Assembly: GCF_026262505.1 (NCBI RefSeq)
Contig: NC_067203.1
Coordinates: 10,664,001 to 10,728,000, forward strand
Source of the DNA: Trichomonas vaginalis G3
Taxonomy: Eukaryota; Parabasalia; Trichomonadida; Trichomonadidae
Direction: 5' to 3'
DNA: 64,000 nt
The notes under the pieces are model-generated. The model was given only the letters and a program-made list of their open reading frames with translations. It had not been told where the DNA came from and did not search any database. Shown one piece after another: positions 1 to 9,126 of the stretch; within the stretch, counting starts at the first letter, position 1; every line of letters begins with the position of its first letter. Position numbers and translations under genes: made by a program.

Positions 1-133
1 GCTTCCACGTACCAAAACCTAAAAAACTTGCTGATTTGTTGAGTTCAGTGACGTATAAATAGAGCCTATAGGATATAATGTTTGAAGTATTTCAGTCTTT
101 AATGTTTGAAGCTCTGTTTGTCTGCTTTCTTAT

Positions 134-1600
134 CTAACATTGTTGGTAGTTCATATACTTCAAAGTTTCTGCATGATCTTCGATATTCCTGCAACTGTTA
201 TCTAAATTGATAAGAGTATCTTTTACGCTTGTACTTGGATTTTCTAATGGTGCACTTGAACCAAGGGTATAGTTCAATATTATGTCGTCTGCTCTAACAG
301 TAGTGAAGGATTCATGTGTATGGTTCTTGTCAGCTTTATTATCATATAAATCTTGAGCAGTGAATTTAACATTATTTTCATCATCCATGACATAAACATT
401 TTTACAGCTAATTTCTTTCTTCGTTGTTATGTTTTCATTCGATGTTAAACCTTGTGGAAAGTTAGGAGGTTTATAATATAAAGCAGCCGCGTGCGGCGGG
501 GCTCCGCCCTCCCCACCAGTTCCTTCAACCGTTCCTTCAATACTTTCTATAGCAACAGTTGAGAAGGAGTTATGTGTATGTTCTTTATCTGCTTTTTTAT
601 CTAACATTGCTGGTAGTTTATATGTTTCAAAGTTTCTGACATGACCTTCAATGTTCATACATTTACTATTTAAGGAGTTTAGTGTATCTTTTACGCTTGT
701 ACTTGGATTCTCTAATGGTGCACTTGAACCAAGGGTATAGTTCAATATTATGTCGTCTGCTCTAACAGTAGTGAAGGATTCATGTGTATGGTTCTTGTCA
801 GCTTTACTATTTAATGTAGCTTGAAGTTCATTTATATCGGAGATATTGTGTTTATGAGATTTCAAAACTTTGTTCGTTGCGTCAAGTTCATCTTTGTCAG
901 CTTTACTTTTAATAGCATCTTCAAAAGTTATTTTTGCCTTAACTCTCAATGTAAATCTTGGTTCAACTAATACACCGTTAACAAAGAAGTATGAAGCATA
1001 AATTTCATTGTTATAACCAAATGCTTCTGGTGCTTTACCTGTGTCATACTGTACAGTACAGTGTATGTCATAACCTTTAGCACGAATGAATTTATATCTT
1101 CTTTCATTAACATCTTCAGTGCTTATTTGTTCATCCTGTGTTAAATATCCATGGTAGTCCGTTATAATCTGTTCGTCTGAACTTATATAATGAACATGGT
1201 TTTTATCTGCTTTTTCGGCTAATTTCTTTTCTATCTCATTTATTTCAAGTTCATGCCTACCACCACCTCCCGAAGAAGTATTTTTCTTCAACTCTTGAAG
1301 AACGTCCACTTCGCCATCTTTGGTGTCAATAATGAGACTTTGAGTTAAAACCTTTCCTGTCTTAATGGATGTTTGTAAAACTTCTTCTTCACCGTGTTCG
1401 GGGTCATGGTCGTCATCATATCTTGTGAAATCAGAGATGTTGTCATACATTAAGCATATCTGTCTCAAAAGTTCTGCTATTTGAAACTGGAACGAAAGAT
1501 ATACAGAACTTTCATCATCTCCTAAAGTCAAGTCTGCTTTCTTAAGTATTTCTTGAATGTATGCAATGAGAACAGAGTACCTTGGAAAATATTCGAACAA
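134..1600 (-). CDS. Maverick fibre-like surface protein with KADKxHTH repeats (fossil)
   Basis: A long open frame of about 488 codons. It contains several repeats of the type KADKNHTHESF, each followed by a beta-rich stretch (for example ADDIILNYTLGSSAPLENP, present twice almost unchanged). Short His-rich repeats of this kind occur in trimeric phage and viral tail-fibre or spike proteins, so a virion surface fibre is inferred. The same repeats occur in degraded form at 53720-54973 in the second Maverick. The start codon is not clear because the frame lacks an ATG at its upstream end. A proline/threonine-rich stretch lies just upstream. Confidence 0.55.
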   Translation of the reverse strand: MFEYFPRYSVLIAYIQEILKKADLTLGDDESSVYLSFQFQIAELLRQICLMYDNISDFTRYDDDHDPEHGEEEVLQTSIKTGKVLTQSLIIDTKDGEVDVLQELKKNTSSGGGGRHELEINEIEKKLAEKADKNHVHYISSDEQIITDYHGYLTQDEQISTEDVNERRYKFIRAKGYDIHCTVQYDTGKAPEAFGYNNEIYASYFFVNGVLVEPRFTLRVKAKITFEDAIKSKADKDELDATNKVLKSHKHNISDINELQATLNSKADKNHTHESFTTVRADDIILNYTLGSSAPLENPSTSVKDTLNSLNSKCMNIEGHVRNFETYKLPAMLDKKADKEHTHNSFSTVAIESIEGTVEGTGGEGGAPPHAAALYYKPPNFPQGLTSNENITTKKEISCKNVYVMDDENNVKFTAQDLYDNKADKNHTHESFTTVRADDIILNYTLGSSAPLENPSTSVKDTLINLDNSCRNIEDHAETLKYMNYQQC

Positions 1601-1639
1601 TATTTCATTAGCTGTTGGTTTTGGTGGTTCTTCTGGAGT

Positions 1640-2038
1640 TTATGTTGAAGTTTCTGCATCTCTTGACTTCAATGCTCTTGCTCTCAAAGACCTAAATGTT
1701 AGAGCACCAGGTTTTACAAAGGACTTTATAAATGCTTTAATAGTTCCTGGTAAGTTATTGTTAGCATTAAGTAAGTTCCTTATGCTTCCATCATGTACGT
1801 CCATAGCACTATGTAAAAAATCTATACTTTTCTTGTAGTCAGCAATAGACTGACTGTGATTTTTTAAAGATTTGTCAATACCTTTAAGCCAATCTTCATG
1901 CATGTCTGATACTGAGCCAAGAATATCATTTGCTTCCTTTAGTGTATTTTGTGCTTCTCGTAAAGTATCCAATCTCGTACGTGCATTGTTTGCTATACGT
2001 CTTACAGTATCTATTTGACTCTTGTTTCTTGCATCCAA
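1640..2038 (-). CDS. Maverick coiled-coil protein of unknown function (fossil)
   Basis: About 130 codons, mostly predicted coiled coil (heptad-like spacing of Leu, Ile and Ala in the region reading RTRLDTLREAQNTLKEAND). It lies between the fibre-like gene and the collagen-like gene on the same strand and overlaps the 3' end of the latter. No ATG is seen at the upstream end of the frame. It may be the continuation of a neighbour or a separate stalk protein. No family was recognised. Confidence 0.4.
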   Translation of the reverse strand: MDARNKSQIDTVRRIANNARTRLDTLREAQNTLKEANDILGSVSDMHEDWLKGIDKSLKNHSQSIADYKKSIDFLHSAMDVHDGSIRNLLNANNNLPGTIKAFIKSFVKPGALTFRSLRARALKSRDAETST

Positions 2039-2748
2039 CCAGATAAAGTTTTAATAGTATCCGAACCATTTGAAATGAAGTTCAAAGCATTTTTAACGTC
2101 ATCTAAAACTTCTTCACCAAGTACTGCCCATATCTTTCCGATTTGGTATTGAAGAACTCCATATGAAGCAGCTGTTAAACCAGTATTTATAAGGTTCCAT
2201 ATCCATGATTTAGCAGTTTTTCCATCCTTTCCATCTTCACCATCCAAACCGTTTTCGCCTTGAGGTCCTTGTATTCCTTGTATTCCTTGTATTCCTTGTG
2301 GTCCTTGAGGTCCGGTGTCACCCTTCTCTCCTTTCAGTTCATCTTTATGTTCGTTATAATATTCTAATGTCATAAGGTGTACATCATTACTGCTACCAGC
2401 AACGCCGAGAATTTGTTTCTCATTCATGACTAAATTCTTTAGGCATTTAATGTTGTCGTCAAATCGAAAGCTCTTTAACAATTCAATGAGAACATTTAAT
2501 ACTTTCACTAATGAGGCATCTACTGTAGAATTTATATATTGCACCGTTCCATCATTTATGATGGGAACCTTGCTTGTTGTAATGAATGGGTCATAAGTGT
2601 TAAAAGTATCGAAATCAATGACTTTTTTAGTTTTTCCATCGTCAATGACTAAATCATTGCCTTCAATGGTTAAAGTTGAGTTTTCGTTTACTAGTTCATG
2701 TGCTCTTCTTGCTTCATTTGTTTCATACGCATATGCAGCAATAGTCAT
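2011..2748 (-). CDS. Maverick collagen-like surface protein (fossil)
   Basis: Open frame of 245 codons starting with ATG at 2746-2748. Residues about 146-170 form a Gly-X-Y tract (GPQGPQGIQGIQGIQGPQG and onward), the collagen triple-helix signature found in phage and giant-virus fibres. The N-terminal half carries no recognised domain. A C-terminal hydrophobic stretch follows the collagen tract. The location next to the fibre-like gene suggests a trimeric virion appendage; this is inference. Confidence 0.6.
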   Translation of the reverse strand: MTIAAYAYETNEARRAHELVNENSTLTIEGNDLVIDDGKTKKVIDFDTFNTYDPFITTSKVPIINDGTVQYINSTVDASLVKVLNVLIELLKSFRFDDNIKCLKNLVMNEKQILGVAGSSNDVHLMTLEYYNEHKDELKGEKGDTGPQGPQGIQGIQGIQGPQGENGLDGEDGKDGKTAKSWIWNLINTGLTAASYGVLQYQIGKIWAVLGEEVLDDVKNALNFISNGSDTIKTLSGWMQETRVK

Positions 2749-2769
2749 ATTTTAATGAGAATAAAATGT

Positions 2770-3519
2770 TGTTCTATTTGCAAAGTACAGACCCAAACGA
2801 ATACGGACAGTAAAGCTACAAACAAACTTAGGTCTTCAGAATGAAGCGCTTGCTTTCAGAGTTGTTGACTTCAATACTATCGCAACTTTTGTCATAACAG
2901 ATGAAACAGATTTCATAGAGATTGAAATAGATGACAAAGAAGTGTTATAACATTTCCTAATAGAGCTGGGTATAGAATAGATAAAATTGCTGGAGTCATA
3001 GATACTCTCATAAATGAAGAAACTATTGACAACATAGATGTCGAACTCTCTTCTGAGGGAACATTGAAGTTCAGCAGCGAGAAAGAGTTTAAGATACCAA
3101 GAATGAGTCATAGAGTACAACTTCTTTTGGGTGCATACCATATGACATTTCCTTTGAAAAGTGTTGACAAAACGATTGAGATGAAATCTGTTCCATACGT
3201 ATGTTATGGTAATTGTTTGTACATTGAGTCAAAAATAGCTAATGTCACAGGTATTTCAGGAGTTAATAGTAAAGGTTCAGTAGAATATAAGTCTTTCTGT
3301 TATGCAGTCAATTCAATGTTCATTCCAAACGTTCCTGTCATAGCAACTCATTTAGGTAAATGGGTTCGCATTAGTCCTCATAATTTGAAAGACATGCAAT
3401 TCAGACTTGTTGACTTTCAAGGAGAGCCTGTAGAACTGAAGGCACCAGTGCGAATGACTGTTGAAGTTGACTTTTTAGAAAATATTAAATGCAACAGCTT
3501 ACAAGAGAACTCAGGATAA
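2770..3519 (+). pseudogene. Maverick jelly-roll-like structural protein (fossil, broken)
   Basis: The readable part is beta-rich and ends with the pattern MQFRLVDFQGEPVELKAP, which recurs in the structural gene at 39550-40340 of the second Maverick (LTLVDANFVPVKLLCPMYL). This points to a family of single jelly-roll-like minor capsid or penton proteins; the assignment rests on the shared pattern and position, not on a search. The gene is broken in one or two places. Confidence 0.45.
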
Positions 3520-3730
3520 AAATATAAAGTATGAATGTTATGTATTAGGTCATGAACTTTGGTTGTTGCTGTTTGATGAAACAAATGAGTTAGTTATGTC
3601 AGTCAAGAGAACAGAAAAATATTGTGTTAGTGAAAACTGCACCAAGTCAATAAGATTAGGTTTGCATTATGAAGATGAGTTCGATAGTGTTGAAGAAGTT
3701 TTGGACAGATATTACAAATTGCTAACTTGA
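3487..3730 (+). CDS. small unknown Maverick reading frame (fossil)
   Basis: About 80 codons without an ATG at the beginning. It overlaps the end of the jelly-roll-like gene and reads as a plausible charged protein (NIKYECYVLGHELWLLLFDE and onward). No family was recognised, and it may be a remnant. Confidence 0.3.
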
Positions 3731-3739
3731 AATTTTTTG

Positions 3740-4270
3740 ACTGACGGCGCAAAGCGCCAAGACGAAGGTCCTGACTGCTTTAATTTACTAAAACATATTT
3801 CAAGCAAAGTTTATATTCTGTGAAAGTTTTGTATACTCTTGAATATTTATACTTAAACTCAACTCCTGTAGTTCCTGGTGTTTCAATGATGCGGATGTTA
3901 CCTATTTTCATGAATAGTGGAGTTTGACCACAGCATTCGATTTCAGGGTCGAGATAGTCAATGACACATTGTTTCCTGTTATTCGTGATATAACATTTTC
4001 AAGGTCCTCCTTTGTTAGAATTATTTGGTTCTTACTTATAAGATTTGTCAAAAGCTTCTTATCGTCTTGAGTAAAATTGTTTGGTATAACTGAAGAAGGT
4101 AATGGTCTACGTTATCTGAAGGATTTGTTTGAACATTTGTGTAAGGGTTGTCGTTGGCTTCTCTTGAAAGAATTTGGTCCAGTGGTGGATACTCTAACTT
4201 AACATCTGATGTAGCGTTAGCGTTTGAAGCTGAGTTTTAATTCACCGACTTAAGTTCTGGTTCTTTTCTT
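3740..4270 (-). pseudogene. unknown Maverick gene, broken (fossil)
   Basis: Minus-strand coding-like sequence rich in Asn, Ser and Thr, without a single continuous frame. A GC-rich palindrome (GGCGCAAAGCGCC) lies at its 3' end near 3744. No function was recognised. It is broken in several places. Confidence 0.35.
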
Positions 4271-4296
4271 TCAAACACTCTGAACTATAGTTCTTT

Positions 4297-4635
4297 ATGA
4301 CAATATTGTTTGTCGTTCGTGAGTCAACATTTGATGTTGGTTCAATTGGAACATTAACGGCACCAGCTAAGATGGATTTGCTTCTCATTTCATATAGAAT
4401 AAAAACCTTTTATATGTATGAAATGAACAATATACTCGACAAGGGTTTGAATGTAAAGCTAACGAATGAAAATATTGTTGAATTCACTGAGACAGGTGCT
4501 GTGTATAAAGATGTAGAACTACTGAACAAAAGAGCTAAGGGAAGAAGCAGGAACATGAACAAAGGGTGGAAGCCTATAAAAATTTATGTCAACGATGGCT
4601 CAGGAGGTTCAAACAAAGTATGCAGAAAGTTATAG
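4297..4635 (+). CDS. unknown Maverick protein, 112 aa (fossil)
   Basis: Plus-strand open frame with ATG at 4297 and a basic C-terminus (LLNKRAKGRSRNMNKGWKP). No family was recognised. It follows the broken minus-strand gene tail to head. It could be a virion-associated basic protein; this is inference only. Confidence 0.4.
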   Translation: MTILFVVRESTFDVGSIGTLTAPAKMDLLLISYRIKTFYMYEMNNILDKGLNVKLTNENIVEFTETGAVYKDVELLNKRAKGRSRNMNKGWKPIKIYVNDGSGGSNKVCRKL

Positions 4636-4639
4636 AGTT

Positions 4640-5095
4640 TATGCTCTCAAGGGAGAAAGCCTTCATTTAAGAACAGCTATTCTAACGCATATCCTCAAAA
4701 GCTAACGGATGGAGAAGTGGATGATATGAATGACAGCAAAAATATTAACAGAAATGGCGACAGAGATGCATGGAATTTGTTTACATCAGTCAATTGAAGG
4801 TTAAACTTTAAAACAATGTTGGTCGTTCCCATGGAATATTTTGACTTTAATGGTATTAGTCATGATATGAATCTCAAGGTATGAACGAGGAGAGATGAGA
4901 GACTTATATGCTTCCCAATTTCTTCAAAAGTAATGTTATAACCTGACTGTTTCCAAATGAGTTCAATATCATAACGTGAGAAACCTTGAAAGATAACGAA
5001 GTCAGTTATGAGACGTTTTATGTTTAAAGCTAAAAACCTCCATGTTTGCATAAGTATTGCTACAGTTAAGTGTAATGTCTGACTTTAGTAATGAT
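4640..5095. other. Maverick stretch without a clear gene
   Basis: Only short frames on both strands. The minus strand reads as a degraded coding stretch leading into the packaging ATPase gene, but nothing can be named. Confidence 0.3.
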
Positions 5096-5100
5096 GTTAG

Positions 5101-5690
5101 CTAATGTGTGAGTCTGGTTTTGACACTAAACCTTTTCCGGCGAAGTCGTCGCAAACGAGCAGAGTGTTTGAGGATACTTTTTGAAGGGTATTTTGAAAGT
5201 TTTGATAGAATGTAGTTTGTAAGTCGTTTCATATCGTAAACTCCTGAGTATTGACGTAAGTGGTGTTTGTCAATAATTCTTTCCATCTCCTCAGAAGTCT
5301 TTTGCATTCCTGACTGTATAAATTCAACGATGGCATAATATTTCCTCTTACGTCGAATGTAACGTTGAAGAAATTCAATGAGTTCACTGTCTGGAACTTT
5401 AACGACAGAGGCTTGAACTTTTGACATAAATGTTTTCGCTGTTGAGTCCATAGAGTCTGAAGTTGCTGATATAATGATTTGGTCATAGTAGAGTCGTTTC
5501 CTAAACGTTCTGTTATGAGTATATGACGAATGAGGTTAAATGTCTTACCTGAACCCATCTTTCCACAATAGAAATAAACACCATTTGAACAGAACTCATA
5601 GTCCTTACTGAAAGGAAGAATGAGAGAAGAGTTAAGTTTGTCTGTAGTTTCATTCATGTCTTCATCTACGTCATGTATTAAATGCTTCAT
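5101..5690 (-). pseudogene. Maverick packaging ATPase (FtsK/HerA type), fossil, broken
   Basis: The N-terminal part starts with ATG at 5688-5690 and carries a Walker A motif (CGKMGSGKTFNL), as in A32-like genome-packaging ATPases of Polintons and related viruses. It is shorter than the family usually is, and one or more breaks are evident. A relative at 43180-44056 in the second Maverick shares the YNxIxE and EEMxRI patterns downstream of Walker A. It diverges from the plus-strand structural gene at 5708, with only 17 bp between the two ATGs. Confidence 0.6.
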
Positions 5691-5707
5691 TTTATCTCCA
5701 TTAAAAA
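5691..5707. promoter_or_regulatory. divergent Maverick promoter region with an AGATAAAATG-type leader
   Basis: Only 17 bp separate two divergent ATGs. On the minus strand the start is preceded by a short T-run and GAGATAAA. The same arrangement (T-run, then AGATAAAATG, TCTAAGTAAAATG or GAGATGAAATG) precedes many genes of the second Maverick, so a compact element-specific start signal is inferred. Confidence 0.35.
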
Positions 5708-6099
5708 TGCAAGTCAGAAATATTCAGAACATAGCACCGAGTCTAACTGACAAGAGTATAAAGATATACTATGAACATGTTATGATGAAACCAACCAAAA
5801 TTCAAGAAAGTCAGTATACTTATGAATATCCAAGACACTGGGTAGAGTATGTAGGAGGTGAGAAAGCTATTGAAATCAGACAGGTTCGAAGTATTCCAGC
5901 AGGAAGAACAATATTATTGAAGAACTTTAATGTTTTGAGATATAATGATGAAACAAAGAAGCAAGATAGTTTCCCTGTTGCTGTGTATGTGAACCTAGAC
6001 ACAGGAGATGACATGAAAGTTTTTAACACAAAGCTTCAAACGGTAGTGAGAGAACAACTGACTGCGGAAGGCATCCATTACCTTCAGAAGTTACCATAG
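5708..6099 (+). CDS. Maverick structural protein homologous to the gene at 54991 (fossil)
   Basis: 130 codons from ATG at 5708 to TAG. It shares with the 54991 gene the pattern YPRHWVE..KAIEIRQVR (there YPLRWLRD..KAIGFRRMK) and the following strand pattern. Both Mavericks keep this gene near the right end, so a conserved virion protein (minor capsid or spike base) is inferred. No named domain was recognised. Confidence 0.5.
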
Positions 6100-6101
6100 C
6101 A

Positions 6102-6588
6102 TTATAATTTTGAAACAAACTCAATAGATTTTAAAGTCATCTCTGCAAAGAAGTCAGGATTTACATTTAATGAAGCAGATGTATATTCGAATGAAAACTT
6201 CAAAGCTATTGCATGGTTAGATAATGACGATTGCTTTAAGAAAATATTTAAATTCAGTGACTCAACGATGTCAATAGATGACCTTCGTGGAATGTTACCA
6301 TCGACGTTTACAGTAGAAGGTTCAGCAGGATTGCTTACAAGATTGTCAATTGGTGGTATTTGGTCTCGTGAGAACATTGTTATAAAATCCAGTATAAGTG
6401 AATTTGCTGAAGAATCTATATTATGTCTTTCAAACTATATGTATTCGCCGCCAAAGCATTATAGTATAACAAACTTTGTCAGTAAGTTTAACATAAGACT
6501 TGTCGAACCTTCTTCAATGAAAGATGTTGTGCTACCTAAAGATGGAAAGGATGGACTCATTATTGAGATGATTTTAATAGCATATTAA
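6102..6588 (+). CDS. unknown Maverick structural-type protein (fossil)
   Basis: The plus-strand frame runs directly on from the previous gene with no ATG at its upstream end; the first internal ATG is at 6268. It reads NSIDFKVISAKKSGFTFNEA and onward and is rich in beta-type residues. It is followed without a gap by the next frame at 6589. It probably continues the structural gene before it. Confidence 0.4.
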
Positions 6589-6813
6589 ATGAGCTTGTTC
6601 TTGAAGGTCATTCATGATGAAATAACTGTTGTAGAAGATGTTAGCAATTGTTCAGACATTTTGAAGCGTATAGATGATATAAGAAAGAAGTTAGATAGAC
6701 CGCAAAGCGGTGAGGGTGAAGCCCGTGAGAACGCTTATGTTTCATTGACTTTCTCCAGTAACGAGAACTTTTATGAGATAATATTGAAGAGAGATGATTT
6801 TAATATGGTGTAA
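6589..6813 (+). CDS. small Maverick protein, 74 aa (fossil)
   Basis: ATG at 6589 immediately follows the stop of the previous frame. Acidic and basic residues are mixed, and a GC-rich palindrome (CCGCAAAGCGG) lies inside the frame near 6701. Function unknown. Confidence 0.4.
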   Translation: MSLFLKVIHDEITVVEDVSNCSDILKRIDDIRKKLDRPQSGEGEARENAYVSLTFSSNENFYEIILKRDDFNMV

Positions 6814-7292
6814 ATGGTAGCTTGGGCAGCTTTAGGCGCAATGGGAACAAAAGCATTAGCATTTGGAGCAAAAGCACTTGGACTTATGACGCAGTAAATA
6901 AAATGAGTGGAGGAAGGGTTTCAAAGACATTAGATGCAAATAAAGGGAAGATTGGAGGCTGGGTTGCAAAGAAGTTAAGATTAAATAAAATAGGGCTCAT
7001 AAATAAAGCATCCAATTTGGTTGCGACTGAGTCAGAAAATGCTTTAGGAAAGGACGATGAGTTTGCAAAACACGCAAAAGACTTTAATGACCAGATGAAA
7101 GGTGAAACAATGCATTTAAATAGAGTCGATGGAACTAAAGAAAATGTTTCTTCTCCACCAGTAGTTCTTCCGTATGGTCCCTATGGAATGTATGGAAACC
7201 CTTACGAAAGACCATTTGACCCATTGACTGGTGGAAGTAACTGGTATCATTACGGCGAAGAAGAAAGACAGTCAAGTTGGAGACAGACGTGA
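6811..7292 (+). pseudogene. Maverick small basic virion-type protein (fossil, broken)
   Basis: Begins with a hydrophobic Ala/Gly-rich amphipathic stretch (MVAWAALGAMGTKALAFGA), followed by a basic Lys-rich region and a Pro/Tyr-rich tail (LPYGPYGMYGNPYERPFD). This order resembles membrane-active minor capsid proteins of adenovirus protein VI type, by analogy only. It contains about one break. Confidence 0.4.
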
Positions 7293-7346
7293 AGAAAGCA
7301 ACTAAAAAGAAACCAAGGAAGAGAGTTATAAAGCAATGAATTCAAC

Positions 7347-7400
7347 AACAGGGTGAAAAACCGGGTGAAAAAAGAGGTGAGATTTCACCACTTCACCTAA
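7347..7400. repeat. GGTGA/TCACC array, Maverick 1 copy
   Basis: Three direct GGTGA pentamers (about 7352, 7364, 7376) followed by two TCACC pentamers (about 7385, 7393) form a hairpin-capable array. The same layout occurs seven times in the second Maverick between 44.9 and 48.4 kb. It lies between genes here as well. Confidence 0.7.
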
Positions 7401-7485
7401 ATTTATTTTTGTGCTATGTTTTCATACGTGTGAGGTGGTGATATCATTTATTTTTAAGTTTATTTTTAAGTTTATTTTTATATAA

Positions 7486-7812
7486 ATGACGAAAACTATT
7501 GAGATAACAAACTACAACGGTCATTAGTTCAAGAATTTGTTCTTCGTTCCTCGTGAAAATACATTCTATCAGATACGAGGGAGAAAGGGTAAAGTTAGTT
7601 TGAGCGTTTATGAAGGAATGAAGAATGGAAAGTTTATACAAGCATACGATACAAACGGTAAGCGTGTTTCATTAGCTTTGTCAAAACTTACTAACATTTA
7701 TTTTGACAGTGACTTTGACTCTGACGATTGGAGCGACAGCAGCGATACTGAAGAATATGAACTATTGTGTGAAGCACAGCAATGGGAAGAGTTGCAATAC
7801 TTTTGTAAGTGA
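7486..7812 (+). pseudogene. small acidic-tailed Maverick protein (fossil, broken)
   Basis: About 100 codons. The middle is basic and aromatic (FYQIRGRKGKVSLSVYEG), and the C-terminus is very acidic (DSDFDSDDWSDSSDTEEYE). No family was recognised. It is the last coding stretch of the first Maverick. About one break. Confidence 0.4.
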
Positions 7813-7870
7813 GAACGTTTATTTTTACAGTAGTGAGGTGAAGTGGTGGCGGCTTTATAAATATTTGTTG

Positions 7871-8510
7871 TAAACAGAAATTCATCAAAAGTGACACCTC
7901 AGAAAAGCTAAAATATTGAATTTTTGGAACTTTTGATAGAGCACGTTTTTAAATATTAATTAAAGTAAATGTATATTTTGTAAAGATTCTTTTTAATAAA
8001 AAAATAAAATTTGAAGAAGAACACAAAATTTCTGAAAAATAATATCACATAAACTCATATTATTTTCTAATATATAACTATTTTATATAAAAATCAAATT
8101 CAATGATCTTAAAAGCGAAGGATAAACCTCAAAATTTTACGAATATAATGAGTGGGAATATAATGCTTATCTATCATAAAAACCATATGAAATATCAATT
8201 TTTGCTTACACCTATTCCACTCATTATATTCTGTAAATTTGATTTATCCTTCGCTTTTAAGATCATTGAATTTGATTTTTATATAAAATAGTTATATATT
8301 AGAAAATAATATGAGTTTATGTGATATTATTTTTCAGAAGATTTCATTCTATATGCCTATGAAAAGTATTCTCAAAACTAACTTTTTCCTAATTATAATT
8401 AAATCTAGAATATTGTATTATGCTTAGTATTATTTCATTTTTCTCATTCAATTTAGAATTTACAAATGTCAAAAAATTGAGAGCTGTCACTTTTGATGAA
8501 TTTCTGTTTA
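7871..8510. mobile_element. TA-flanked foldback MITE, about 640 bp
   Basis: Perfect 25-bp inverted ends lie at 7871-7895 and 8486-8510 (core AACAGAAATTCATC ... AAAAGTGAC), bordered by TA, as expected for Tc1/mariner-type target duplication. Inside is a large palindrome at 8032-8337 with arms of about 128 bp (8032-8160 and 8212-8337) around a 50-bp loop. No coding capacity is seen. The inner AAAGTGACA of the ends is shared with the hairpin-array element at 25230, suggesting related transposases mobilise both. Confidence 0.75.
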
Positions 8511-9126
8511 TTACAATTTAAGGTTAAGTTGGTGTTTGTGTTTGTGTTGTAAAATATACGTTAACGGTTTTGTAAAGTGTCAAATTCACATATAATGGGT
8601 ACGGAGGAACGCAGTGCCTCCGTACACGAGACTTGTATACTAACTTCCGCGTACAGATTTCTTGTAGCACTAAAACTATCAGCATCTAGATATTCATTTT
8701 ATTCGATAAATTAATTTAAATTAGATAAAAACAACAACGAATTGATTTGATTTTAAAATGAGAATTGTTTGATATCCTAAATAAAATAAGGGGAAAAGTA
8801 CTTGTTCACGCGCGAGAGAGATAAACCAATATTCCTCATCACTCGAAAAAAAAATTAAGGGATGCATTTTAAATGAAATCTAAAAAGTGTTGAATTGAAT
8901 TAATATAAATTAGATTTCGGCAAATCATATACAATATTCACTTTCTTAATTAAGAATGTAACATTTGGGTAACGATAATGCGTGTCTGATATATGATTGG
9001 ATTCGAATTCAGCTAAATCACATTGATATTTATCGGATCCTAGTCATTTTAAGTCTTGTAATCTAAATAATAAAACACATTCATGAAAATACTTTTTTTT
9101 GTAAAGTTTTATCGTCATCCCTAGAA
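8511..9126. other. intergenic stretch with a GC-rich hairpin
   Basis: AT-rich, no gene. A hairpin with 9-bp perfect arms (GTACGGAGG / CCTCCGTAC) sits at 8599-8625 and may mark the right end of the first Maverick. The last 100 bp lead into the CPSF6-like gene. Confidence 0.4.

Larger units (their letters stand above)
1..8630. mobile_element. Maverick/Polinton fossil, right-hand part (left part lies outside the window)
   Basis: This is a run of compact genes on both strands that match the gene types of the complete Maverick at 33405-57531. Bases 1-130 are close to bases 54050-54170 of that element, in the same orientation, so the window opens inside a related element. Gene types seen are fibre-like, collagen-like, jelly-roll-like, packaging ATPase and small structural proteins. 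No polymerase or integrase is inside the window. The element is broken in roughly ten or more places. The right end is uncertain: it may lie near the small GC-rich hairpin at 8599-8625, which resembles the hairpin in the other Maverick's terminal repeat. A MITE has inserted at about 7872. An old copy is inferred. Confidence 0.75.
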
